A stretch of 5,115 nucleotides of DNA from Paracoccaceae bacterium. GTDB taxonomy: Bacteria > Pseudomonadota > Alphaproteobacteria > Rhodobacterales > Rhodobacteraceae. Positions 1-4,788 of the stretch are shown in pieces. The stretch spans positions 1-5,115 of the forward strand of contig JABSSB010000051.1 of the NCBI GenBank assembly GCA_013214715.1. The letters run 5' to 3'. Below the pieces are notes generated by a model. It searched no databases. It was not told the DNA's origin and saw only the letters and a list, made by a program, of their open reading frames with translations. The position numbers were made by a program, and so were the translations under genes. The first letter of the stretch is position 1, and the number at the start of each line of letters is the position of its first letter.

Positions 1-31
1 GTAATTCGGAGCGTAGTATCCTGATTGTCCC

Positions 32-36
32 GGAGG
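32..36 (+). promoter_or_regulatory. Ribosome binding site of regA
   Basis: GGAGG lies six bases before the ATG at 43. It decides the start: the frame stays open up to a TTG at 25, but that codon lies upstream of this Shine-Dalgarno sequence, which would then be inside the gene. A second in-frame ATG at 64 has no comparable site. Confidence 0.85.
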
Positions 37-42
37 TTTTTC

Positions 43-603
43 ATGCCCGACGCATCGCAAACCATGCTTGATCTTGGTGCAGATACGTCCCTGTTGCTGG
101 TTGATGATGACGAGCCGTTTCTGAAGCGTCTTGCCAAGGCGATGGAGAAACGCGGGTTTTCGGTGGAAACGGCGGAAACCATCGCAGGAGGGCGAGCCGT
201 CGCCACGGCACGTCCCCCGGCTTATGCAGTGGTGGATTTGCGGTTGGAGGATGGAAACGGCCTCTCAGTCGTGGAAGTTCTGCGCACCAAGCGTCCCGAT
301 TGCCGCGTTGTGGTTCTGACCGGATATGGCGCCATCGCCACGGCTGTGGCCGCTGTCAAAATTGGCGCAACCGATTACCTGTCAAAACCTGCAGACGCCA
401 ATGACATTATCAATGCGCTGCTCAACGACGAGGGTGAATTGCCTCCGCCGCCGGAAAACCCGATGAGCGCGGACCGCGTGCGTTGGGAGCATATTCAGCG
501 GGTTTATGAGCTGTGCGATCGCAATGTCTCGGAAACGGCACGTCGGCTGAACATGCATCGCCGCACGCTGCAGCGTATTCTGGCCAAACGCAGCCCAAAG
601 TAA
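43..603 (+). CDS. regA: RegA/PrrA/ActR-type redox response regulator
   Basis: This is a 186-residue cytoplasmic DNA-binding response regulator of the RegB/RegA (PrrB/PrrA, ActS/ActR) two-component system, which adjusts photosynthesis, respiration, and carbon and nitrogen fixation genes to redox state in alphaproteobacteria. The receiver domain covers about residues 15-127, with acidic residues D21-D23, the expected phosphoryl acceptor D65 (VVDLRLEDGNG), T93 of LTGYG and K115 of SKP. A four-proline linker (134-137) leads to a Fis-type helix-turn-helix at about 145-183 (NVSETARRLNMHRRTLQRIL), the almost invariant signature of this family. Length matches Rhodobacter RegA/PrrA (about 184). The start at 43 rests on the GGAGG six bases upstream. 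Only 42 bases precede it in the window, so its promoter and any linked senC or regB are not visible. Family assignment is very secure; the target regulon here is inferred from relatives. Confidence 0.97.
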   Translation: MPDASQTMLDLGADTSLLLVDDDEPFLKRLAKAMEKRGFSVETAETIAGGRAVATARPPAYAVVDLRLEDGNGLSVVEVLRTKRPDCRVVVLTGYGAIATAVAAVKIGATDYLSKPADANDIINALLNDEGELPPPPENPMSADRVRWEHIQRVYELCDRNVSETARRLNMHRRTLQRILAKRSPK

Positions 604-616
604 CGGGCTAAAGATC

Positions 617-635
617 AAAACGCTTATGCGTTTTT
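617..635 (+). terminator. Small hairpin plus T-run after regA
   Basis: AAAACGC (617-623) and GCGTTTT (628-634) form a 7-bp stem around the loop TTAT, and the right arm runs into five T residues. It begins 13 bases after the regA stop and is a plausible intrinsic terminator, but it has only three G-C pairs. The A-rich left arm means it could also act, weakly, for the convergent minus-strand transcript. The stop codon of the opposing acetyltransferase is in the loop. A second small pairing, AGCCC (592-596) with GGGCT (605-609), brackets the regA stop codon. Confidence 0.6.
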
Positions 636-1022
636 CCTGTCACCTTCCCCGAGCCAATCATTGTCGGATCGGATGGATGCGTTGATCCAGCGATAGCCTA
701 AAGCTTTGCAGGCTGCTTTTGTGGCCGCAAACAGGTCTGTGCCGACGCCTCGACCGGCTCCGTCAATCCGGGCAAAGGTTGCAATGCTGGCGGCGTCATC
801 CGGCAAACTGTCATGCGGCGCGGCCCATTGAAACCCCAGCAATCGCCCATCCGCTTCTGCGACCTGCCATGTTGATCTTGTGCTGCGATCTCTCATCCAA
901 CGCCGCATTTCATCGCCTGTCACCGGATCTTCGATGGCGGTTGAGGTGCCATCCTCGATCAGCGGATTGAGGATGTCGGCCATCTGCTCTCCATCTTCGG
1001 GGCGGGCGGGGCGAATGATCAT
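624..1022 (-). CDS. GNAT-family N-acetyltransferase, C-terminally shortened
   Basis: This 132-residue protein belongs to the GNAT superfamily, which transfers acetyl from acetyl-CoA to an amine; the family resembles the phosphinothricin/methionine-derivative acetyltransferases in its N-terminus (MIIRPARPEDGEQMADI, then a threonine-rich strand and TGDEM). The acetyl-CoA pyrophosphate loop, motif A, is visible as GAGRGVGTDLF (88-98), followed by ALGYRWINASIRSDN (107-121). In relatives that phrase is normally followed by a segment with a paired tyrosine and a GF motif (about 30 more residues). Here it is replaced by 11 unrelated residues and a stop, so the last strand-helix-strand is missing. 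Neither other frame of this strand restores it. The ATG overlaps the TGA of the upstream HD gene as ATGA, indicating translational coupling in a two-gene operon. The gene converges on regA. It may be a decaying gene or an unusually short enzyme. Substrate is unknown. Confidence 0.8.
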   Translation of the reverse strand: MIIRPARPEDGEQMADILNPLIEDGTSTAIEDPVTGDEMRRWMRDRSTRSTWQVAEADGRLLGFQWAAPHDSLPDDAASIATFARIDGAGRGVGTDLFAATKAACKALGYRWINASIRSDNDWLGEGDRKNA

Positions 1023-1618
1023 GTCATCATTTCCAACAGGGTCTCATGGCGCGCGGTGAAGGCTGCCCGCACCTCGACCGGCGGGCGCAGTCGGATATCC
1101 AGCCCCTCCAAAAGCTCGGGCGCGGGTCGGCCAAAGAATTTCACCGCTTCATCCACTGAAAAGCCGGCGATCTGCGTAGCCTCCATAAAGGCTGACACCT
1201 TATCCGCGCGCTTGATCTGCGCCTTGATGGTTTTGGGAAGGGTTGCGGGTAAGCCAAACCGGATATGCACCGCCGCGGCCAGCCGATCGTCCAAGGCCCC
1301 ATACCCCGGACCCACCGCCGCCTTGACCGGGGAAATCATGTCACCGATCACATATTCCGGCGCATCATGCAGCAAGGCTGCCAAGCGCCATTTCATTGGG
1401 GCGTTGGGGTTCATGCGGGAAAACAGCGTTTCAACCAGCAGTGAATGCTCGGCCACGGAATAGGCAAAATCGCCCTTGGTCTGCCCGTTCCAGCGTGCAA
1501 CAAAGGCCAGCCCATGCGCGATATCCTCGATCTCGATATCGACGGGTGTCGGGTCCAGCAGGTCAAGCCGACGGCCCGACAGCATCCTTTGCCAGGCGCG
1601 CGGCGGTTTGGGCGGCAT
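1019..1618 (-). CDS. HD-domain phosphohydrolase (YfbR-like)
   Basis: This is a 199-residue soluble HD-superfamily protein, a fold of metal-dependent phosphohydrolases. The expected metal ligands are in order: H58 (VAEHS), H84-D85 (LLHDAPEYVIGD) and D139 (KRADK). E88 of the DAPE segment matches the arrangement seen in YfbR-type 5'-deoxynucleotidases, so a nucleotide monophosphate substrate is possible but not shown. There is no signal peptide or membrane segment. I chose ATG 1618 because AAGGAG (minus strand, 1631-1626) sits seven bases before it; the longer open frame starting at GTG 1642 would place that site inside the gene. Its stop overlaps the acetyltransferase start (ATGA), and it is divergent from ahcY across 126 bp. 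Rhodobacterales genomes commonly carry this protein as an uncharacterised HD hydrolase. Family is secure; reaction is inferred. Confidence 0.88.
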   Translation of the reverse strand: MPPKPPRAWQRMLSGRRLDLLDPTPVDIEIEDIAHGLAFVARWNGQTKGDFAYSVAEHSLLVETLFSRMNPNAPMKWRLAALLHDAPEYVIGDMISPVKAAVGPGYGALDDRLAAAVHIRFGLPATLPKTIKAQIKRADKVSAFMEATQIAGFSVDEAVKFFGRPAPELLEGLDIRLRPPVEVRAAFTARHETLLEMMT

Positions 1619-1625
1619 GGGCACA

Positions 1626-1631
1626 CTCCTT
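1626..1631 (-). promoter_or_regulatory. Ribosome binding site of the HD hydrolase gene
   Basis: AAGGAG on the minus strand, seven bases before the ATG at 1618. It fixes that start over the upstream GTG at 1642. A GTCAC/GTGAC hairpin begins only six bases upstream of it in the transcript. Confidence 0.8.
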
Positions 1632-1637
1632 GGTGGT

Positions 1638-1650
1638 GTCACCCTGTGAC
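1638..1650 (+). repeat. Perfect 5-bp palindrome GTCAC-CCT-GTGAC
   Basis: GTCAC (1638-1642) and GTGAC (1646-1650) are perfect inverted copies around CCT. As DNA this could be a small operator in the divergent HD/ahcY promoter region. As RNA on the minus strand it would be a short hairpin just ahead of the HD ribosome binding site. Five base pairs is within what chance can produce, so function is only a possibility. Confidence 0.4.
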
Positions 1651-1652
1651 TA

Positions 1653-1674
1653 GCCTTGGAGCGGGCCTTGGCGC
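1653..1674 (+). repeat. Tandem direct repeat GCCTTGG(A/C)GC, 12-bp period
   Basis: Two ten-base copies (1653-1662 and 1665-1674) agree at nine of ten positions and are spaced by 12 bases start to start, slightly more than one helical turn. They lie 10-31 bp upstream of the putative ahcY -35 element, a usual place for an activator. A further CCTTGG core occurs at 1628-1633, but that one coincides with the HD ribosome binding site on the other strand. No known regulator's consensus is recognised. Confidence 0.4.
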
Positions 1675-1679
1675 AATGC

Positions 1680-1703
1680 CTCGTTGCCGCTGGGCAGAAC
1701 GAG
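1680..1703 (+). repeat. Interrupted dyad upstream of ahcY
   Basis: CTCGTT (1680-1685) and AACGAG (1698-1703) are perfect inverted copies. Inside them GCC (1686-1688) pairs with GGC (1693-1695), leaving loop GCTG and a two-base AG bulge, nine pairs in all. It overlaps the putative -35 element and spacer, so it could be a DNA operator, for example for a LysR-type regulator such as the HvrB known to control ahcY in R. capsulatus. If transcription starts further upstream it could be a folded leader RNA. I could not match it to the SAH, SAM-II or SAM/SAH riboswitch patterns I know. Confidence 0.45.
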
Positions 1704-1712
1704 TGCTATCTG
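1684..1712 (+). promoter_or_regulatory. Possible sigma-70-type promoter of ahcY
   Basis: TTGCCG (1684-1689) could be a -35 box, followed by a 17-base spacer and TATCTG (1707-1712) preceded by TGC, an extended -10 form. The predicted start near 1718-1720 would give a leader of about 25 bases. The -35 is good, but the -10 matches only in its first half, so this is the best candidate in the 126-bp region and not a firm call. Confidence 0.35.
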
Positions 1713-1731
1713 CACCGCAACCACGCGTTAA

Positions 1732-1736
1732 AGGAG
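1732..1736 (+). promoter_or_regulatory. Ribosome binding site of ahcY
   Basis: AGGAG, eight bases before ATG 1745. It settles the start: the same frame is open for 100 more codons upstream, but that extension runs antisense through the start of the HD gene and does not look like AhcY sequence. Confidence 0.85.
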
Positions 1737-1744
1737 CCTGCGGA

Positions 1745-3136
1745 ATGGCACTCGACTATATCGTCAAAGACATCACACTGGCCGGTTTTGGCCGCAAGGA
1801 ACTGGATATCGCGGAAACTGAAATGCCGGGCCTGATGGCTTTGCGGGAAGAATATGGCGACAGCAAGCCGCTGGCAGGGGCGCGGATTGCGGGCTCTCTG
1901 CACATGACGATCCAGACTGCCGTTCTGATCGAAACTCTGGTGCATCTGGGGGCCGATGTGCGCTGGGCGTCCTGCAACATCTTCTCGACCCAAGATCACG
2001 CCGCCGCAGCGATTGCCGAAGCGGGCGTGCCAGTTTTCGCCGTGAAAGGCGAAACCCTAGAAGAATACTGGGATTACGCCGACAAAATCTTCCAGTTCGA
2101 AGAGGGCGGCTGCAACATGATCCTCGACGATGGCGGGGATGCGACACTTTATATCCTGATGGGCGCGCGCGTCGAAGAGGGCGAAGACGACCTGATCGCG
2201 GTCCCGACTTCGGAAGAGGAAGTCGCGCTCTTTGCCCAGATCCGCAAGCGTATTGCAGAAACGCCGGGCTGGTTCGTCAAGCAGCGCCAAATGATCCAGG
2301 GCGTGACCGAAGAAACCACCACCGGGGTGCATCGCCTCTATCAGATGATGGAAAAGGGTCACCTGCCCTTCCCGGCGATCAATGTGAATGACAGCGTGAC
2401 CAAGTCGAAATTCGACAACAAATACGGCTGCAAGGAATCGCTGGTGGACGGCATCCGCCGCGCCACTGACACGATGATGGCGGGCAAGGTCGCCGTGGTC
2501 TGCGGCTATGGCGATGTGGGCAAGGGCTCTGCCGCCTCTCTTGCGGGGGCCGGCGCGCGCGTCAAAGTGACCGAAGCCGATCCGATCTGCGCGCTGCAGG
2601 CCGCGATGGACGGGTTCGAAGTTGTCCTGCTGGAAGAAAATCTGGACGCGGATATCTTCATCACGACCACCGGCAACAAGGACGTCATCCGCATCGAGCA
2701 TATGCGCGAGATGAAGGATATGGCGATCGTCGGCAATATTGGCCATTTCGACAATGAAATTCAGGTCGCAAACCTGAAGAACCACAAATGGACCAATATC
2801 AAAGAGCAGGTCGACATGATCGAGATGCCGTCCGGCAACCGGTTGATCCTGCTCTCCGAAGGTCGTCTGCTGAACCTTGGCAACGCAACGGGGCATCCGT
2901 CTTTCGTGATGTCGGCCTCGTTCACCAACCAGACCCTGGCGCAGATTGAATTGTGGACCCGCGGCGACCAGTATGAAAACCAGGTCTACGTTCTGCCCAA
3001 GCATCTGGACGAAAAGGTTGCCCGACTGCATCTGGCCAAAGTCGGGGCCAAGCTGACGGAGCTGAGCAGCGACCAGGCGTCTTACATCGGCGTCAAACCC
3101 GAAGGTCCGTTCAAGCCGGAGCATTACCGGTATTGA
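1745..3136 (+). CDS. ahcY: Adenosylhomocysteinase (S-adenosylhomocysteine hydrolase)
   Basis: This 463-residue cytoplasmic, NAD-dependent enzyme reversibly splits S-adenosylhomocysteine into adenosine and homocysteine. It relieves product inhibition of methyltransferases and feeds the activated methyl cycle. Visible landmarks are SLHMTIQTA with H53, the LDDGGD segment (127-132), EETTTGVH with E190, VNDSVTKSKFDN with K220 and D224, the NAD-binding loop CGYGDVGKGSA (253-263; glycines 254, 256, 259), NIGHFDNEI (331-339), and the terminal KPEHYRY with the lysine and tyrosine that reach into the neighbouring subunit's NAD site. Residues of roughly 140-186 form the insertion that separates the long bacterial form from the roughly 432-residue animal enzyme. 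Length equals that of Rhodobacter AhcY, so the gene is complete. It is divergent from the HD/acetyltransferase pair and is followed by a strong terminator, so it is probably mainly monocistronic. In R. capsulatus ahcY lies near the reg genes and is activated by the LysR-type HvrB, which is not in this window. Confidence 0.99.
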   Translation: MALDYIVKDITLAGFGRKELDIAETEMPGLMALREEYGDSKPLAGARIAGSLHMTIQTAVLIETLVHLGADVRWASCNIFSTQDHAAAAIAEAGVPVFAVKGETLEEYWDYADKIFQFEEGGCNMILDDGGDATLYILMGARVEEGEDDLIAVPTSEEEVALFAQIRKRIAETPGWFVKQRQMIQGVTEETTTGVHRLYQMMEKGHLPFPAINVNDSVTKSKFDNKYGCKESLVDGIRRATDTMMAGKVAVVCGYGDVGKGSAASLAGAGARVKVTEADPICALQAAMDGFEVVLLEENLDADIFITTTGNKDVIRIEHMREMKDMAIVGNIGHFDNEIQVANLKNHKWTNIKEQVDMIEMPSGNRLILLSEGRLLNLGNATGHPSFVMSASFTNQTLAQIELWTRGDQYENQVYVLPKHLDEKVARLHLAKVGAKLTELSSDQASYIGVKPEGPFKPEHYRY

Positions 3137-3158
3137 TTGCCGGGATCAGTTGACCCAG

Positions 3159-3189
3159 AAACCGCCGCAACTCTGCGGCGGTTTTTTTT
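3159..3189 (+). terminator. Strong intrinsic terminator of ahcY
   Basis: AAACCGCCGCA (3159-3169) and TGCGGCGGTTT (3174-3184) form a perfect 11-bp stem with the four-base loop ACTC, followed by a run of T to 3189 (eight T in 3182-3189). It starts 22 bases after the ahcY stop. This is a textbook rho-independent terminator and should largely isolate ahcY from the next gene. Confidence 0.95.
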
Positions 3190-3210
3190 GGCCCGCAGAT
3201 GTCACGTTAC

Positions 3211-3216
3211 AGGGGG
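3211..3216 (+). promoter_or_regulatory. Ribosome binding site of the amidohydrolase gene
   Basis: AGGGGG lies nine bases before ATG 3226. An in-frame ATG at 3235 is 18 bases away from it, so 3226 is preferred. Confidence 0.55.
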
Positions 3217-3225
3217 TGAAGAAAG

Positions 3226-4104
3226 ATGGATCGCATGCCAAGGGCCGAAGCGCCGGTCGCAAGACCGACCCGCCCAACATCACCGATCCCTGCCAATGCC
3301 TGTGACGCGCATGTGCATATGGTCGCCGACGATTACCCGCTTTGGGAAAACCGGGTCGAAGATCCCGCTCCGGGCCGCTTGCAAGACTGGGCCGACCGGC
3401 TGGAGCATCATCTCGAAAGCCTGGGTTTTGCGCGGGTCGTGATTGTCCATTCCATCCTTTATGGGGGCGACAATGCTGTCACGGTAGACAGCGTGGCCCG
3501 GCTGGGTCGGGACCGCGCGCGGGGCATCGGGCTGGTGACGGATGACGCCACCGATGCCGAGCTTGATGCGCTGGCGCAGGCCGGTGTCGTGGGCATCCGG
3601 CTGAACTACGTGCATGGCGGGATTTTGTCATGGCAAGGCGTTAAGGCGATGGCCCCCCGTCTGGCGGCGCGCGGGATGCATGTGCAGATGCTGATGAATG
3701 CGCATCGCCATATGGCAGAGATCGCCGAGGACGTGGCAGAGTTGCCGGTGCCTGTCGTGTTTGACCATATCGGTTGGCCTGATATCCCCGCAGGCGTGGA
3801 TGAACCCGGCTTTGCCCGCCTTCTGCGTCTGGTCAGCAACGGAGATGCCTATGTGAAACTGTCTGGCATCTACCGGGTTGCGCACGCGCCCTACGACGCC
3901 GCAGCCGGGCATGTGGCCGCCTTGGCTGCGGCCAATCCTGATCGCTGTCTGTGGGGGTCGGACTGGCCGCATCTGATGCTGGCGGATGCGGCACAACCGG
4001 ATGCGGGCGTGTTGCTGAACAGCTTCCTTGATACCGTGACATCCGATGATCACCGCCAGCGCATTCTGTCCACGACGCCTGGTCAGCTCTATGGCTTTGA
4101 CTGA
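3226..4104 (+). CDS. TIM-barrel amidohydrolase, LigI/COG3618-like
   Basis: This 292-residue soluble protein belongs to the amidohydrolase-2 family (PF04909), the group containing 2-pyrone-4,6-dicarboxylate lactonase (LigI, about 293 residues). The metal/active-site pattern is complete: CDAHVH with D27, H29 and H31; VVFDHIGWP with H181; and LWGSDWPH with D246. GIRLNY (R125) and GIYR (R217) fall where LigI has arginines that bind the substrate carboxylates, as I recall the family. However, the DHxxRP phrase typical of such lactonases reads DHIGWP here, with W184 in place of arginine, so the substrate may not be pyrone dicarboxylate. The first 23 residues are proline-, alanine- and arginine-rich with no clear signal peptide. 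No lig-pathway neighbour is visible. It starts 36 bp after the ahcY terminator and no clear promoter fits between them, so expression may depend on readthrough. Family is secure; reaction is unknown. Confidence 0.9.
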   Translation: MDRMPRAEAPVARPTRPTSPIPANACDAHVHMVADDYPLWENRVEDPAPGRLQDWADRLEHHLESLGFARVVIVHSILYGGDNAVTVDSVARLGRDRARGIGLVTDDATDAELDALAQAGVVGIRLNYVHGGILSWQGVKAMAPRLAARGMHVQMLMNAHRHMAEIAEDVAELPVPVVFDHIGWPDIPAGVDEPGFARLLRLVSNGDAYVKLSGIYRVAHAPYDAAAGHVAALAAANPDRCLWGSDWPHLMLADAAQPDAGVLLNSFLDTVTSDDHRQRILSTTPGQLYGFD

Positions 4105-4109
4105 CATGG

Positions 4110-4131
4110 CTTAGCGCCAGCTGAGATTTTT
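4110..4131 (+). terminator. Intrinsic terminator after the amidohydrolase gene
   Basis: CTTAGC (4110-4115) pairs with GCTGAG (4120-4125), including one G-T wobble, around the loop GCCA. It is followed by A and five T residues. It lies five bases beyond the stop codon. The stem is short, so efficiency may be moderate. Confidence 0.65.
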
Positions 4132-4302
4132 CGGAAATTCATATAAATTGCAGATACTTGCCATTTGCACCGCGCGCCTGTTTCGGTCTATCAAGGACTC
4201 AATCCCGACATTCGGCCAGAAGGCCTCCGACCGCAGGGATATGCGGCTTTGAGCGAAGTTATAAATCTCCGTTGCGTGGGTGGAGCTATGCAGAGGGAGT
4301 GA
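4132..4302. other. Intergenic stretch without a recognisable gene
   Basis: About 170 bases lie between convergent transcription units. An AT-rich patch (about 4127-4150) contains TATAAAT (4142-4148), but no -35 box is spaced correctly for it. Two tiny hairpins follow: GGCC-AGAA-GGCC (4214-4225), and CCGCA/TGCGG (4231-4235 with 4242-4246). A 72-codon minus-strand frame (4329-4111) crosses the stretch, but it has no ribosome binding site or recognisable protein family and its end is formed by the terminator stem. I see no tRNA or known RNA. Confidence 0.5.
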
Positions 4303-4341
4303 GGAGGTCCGGGCCATGCTGCGGCACATTCCCGGACCTCC
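4303..4341 (-). terminator. Long-stem hairpin downstream of the DUF1761 gene
   Basis: GGAGGTCCGGG (4303-4313) and CCCGGACCTCC (4331-4341) form a perfect 11-bp GC-rich stem with a 17-base loop. The loop can itself form a small TGC/GCA pairing. It begins six bases after the minus-strand stop codon of the DUF1761 gene (4348). There is no T-run on either side in either direction, so it may be a U-less terminator or an mRNA 3'-end stabiliser. Confidence 0.6.
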
Positions 4342-4347
4342 GCCGCG

Positions 4348-4746
4348 TTAGAACAGGCCCAAGACCAGACCCATCGCAGCACATCCAAGCGTGGCATAGC
4401 CGCCGTCAATCACCGTCAGCAGCACCGGACGACCCGAATAGGCGTTGTTCAACGCGATCCAAGGCGTGATGAACAAAAGCCCCACGCCCAAGCCCGCGAC
4501 AAGCCCTGCGAAAATCCCATCCACGCCAGCCGTGGCAAAGACGTGATACATCATGCCTGCCACAACCAGCTGCATGATGAACCCGGCCACATATAGCATC
4601 GGATTGGCCCCGTTCTGCGGCTGGCCGTTTTCATTCACCGGCACGCCAGAGACACGGATCCACGCACCCGACAGCGTGCCATACCACGCTGTCCCCAGAA
4701 CAAAGGACAGCACCGCTGCGGCGATCACGGAAAAAAACGCAAACAT
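4348..4746 (-). CDS. DUF1761-type small membrane protein
   Basis: This is a 132-residue integral inner-membrane protein with four predicted helices, at about residues 2-22, 50-70, 76-98 and 108-131. The early phrase GTAWYGTLSGAWIRVSG (18-34), with its tryptophan-tyrosine followed by a tryptophan and a hydrophobic-serine-glycine, is characteristic of DUF1761 (PF08570), a family with no established function. The loop between helices 1 and 2 (about 35-49) is polar and asparagine-rich. The ATG at 4746 is preceded by GGGGGC, a weak ribosome site. It lies 42 bp downstream of the EVE-domain gene on the same strand, so co-transcription is likely. Its stop is followed by a long-stem hairpin. Family is likely; role is unknown. 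Confidence 0.82.
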   Translation of the reverse strand: MFAFFSVIAAAVLSFVLGTAWYGTLSGAWIRVSGVPVNENGQPQNGANPMLYVAGFIMQLVVAGMMYHVFATAGVDGIFAGLVAGLGVGLLFITPWIALNNAYSGRPVLLTVIDGGYATLGCAAMGLVLGLF

Positions 4747-4788
4747 GTCAGCCCCCGAATAGGTTCCCCTATCCTGACTCTAGGCGCA

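Noticed and set aside
25..42. TTG start for regA
   Set aside because: It lies upstream of the GGAGG that serves ATG 43, and RegA proteins match the shorter length.
1651..1676. Minus-strand promoter for the HD gene, TTGCGC with a weak -10 around CTAGTC
   Set aside because: The -10 match is too poor to report as a feature; the region could hold the promoter, but this cannot be decided from sequence alone.
1445..1744. Upstream 100-codon extension of the ahcY frame
   Set aside because: It is antisense to the HD gene start, unlike any AhcY N-terminus, and a good ribosome binding site serves ATG 1745.
1619..1744. SAH, SAM-II or SAM/SAH riboswitch upstream of ahcY
   Set aside because: Stem fragments exist, but the conserved loop sequences and pseudoknot partners I know for these classes are not present.
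2057..3124. Long minus-strand open frame of 355 codons antisense to ahcY
   Set aside because: It mirrors the codon bias of a high-GC gene, resembles no known protein, and the sense strand encodes an undisputed AhcY.
3137..3442. Plus-strand 101-codon frame just after ahcY
   Set aside because: It runs through the ahcY terminator and overlaps the amidohydrolase gene in another frame, with no protein-family resemblance.
4111..4329. Minus-strand 72-codon frame whose end contains CNLY, reminiscent of the MCNLY start of SRAP/YedK peptidases
   Set aside because: The cysteine is not at position 2 and the frame stops 13 residues after it. Its last codons are made of the opposing gene's terminator, and there is no ribosome binding site.
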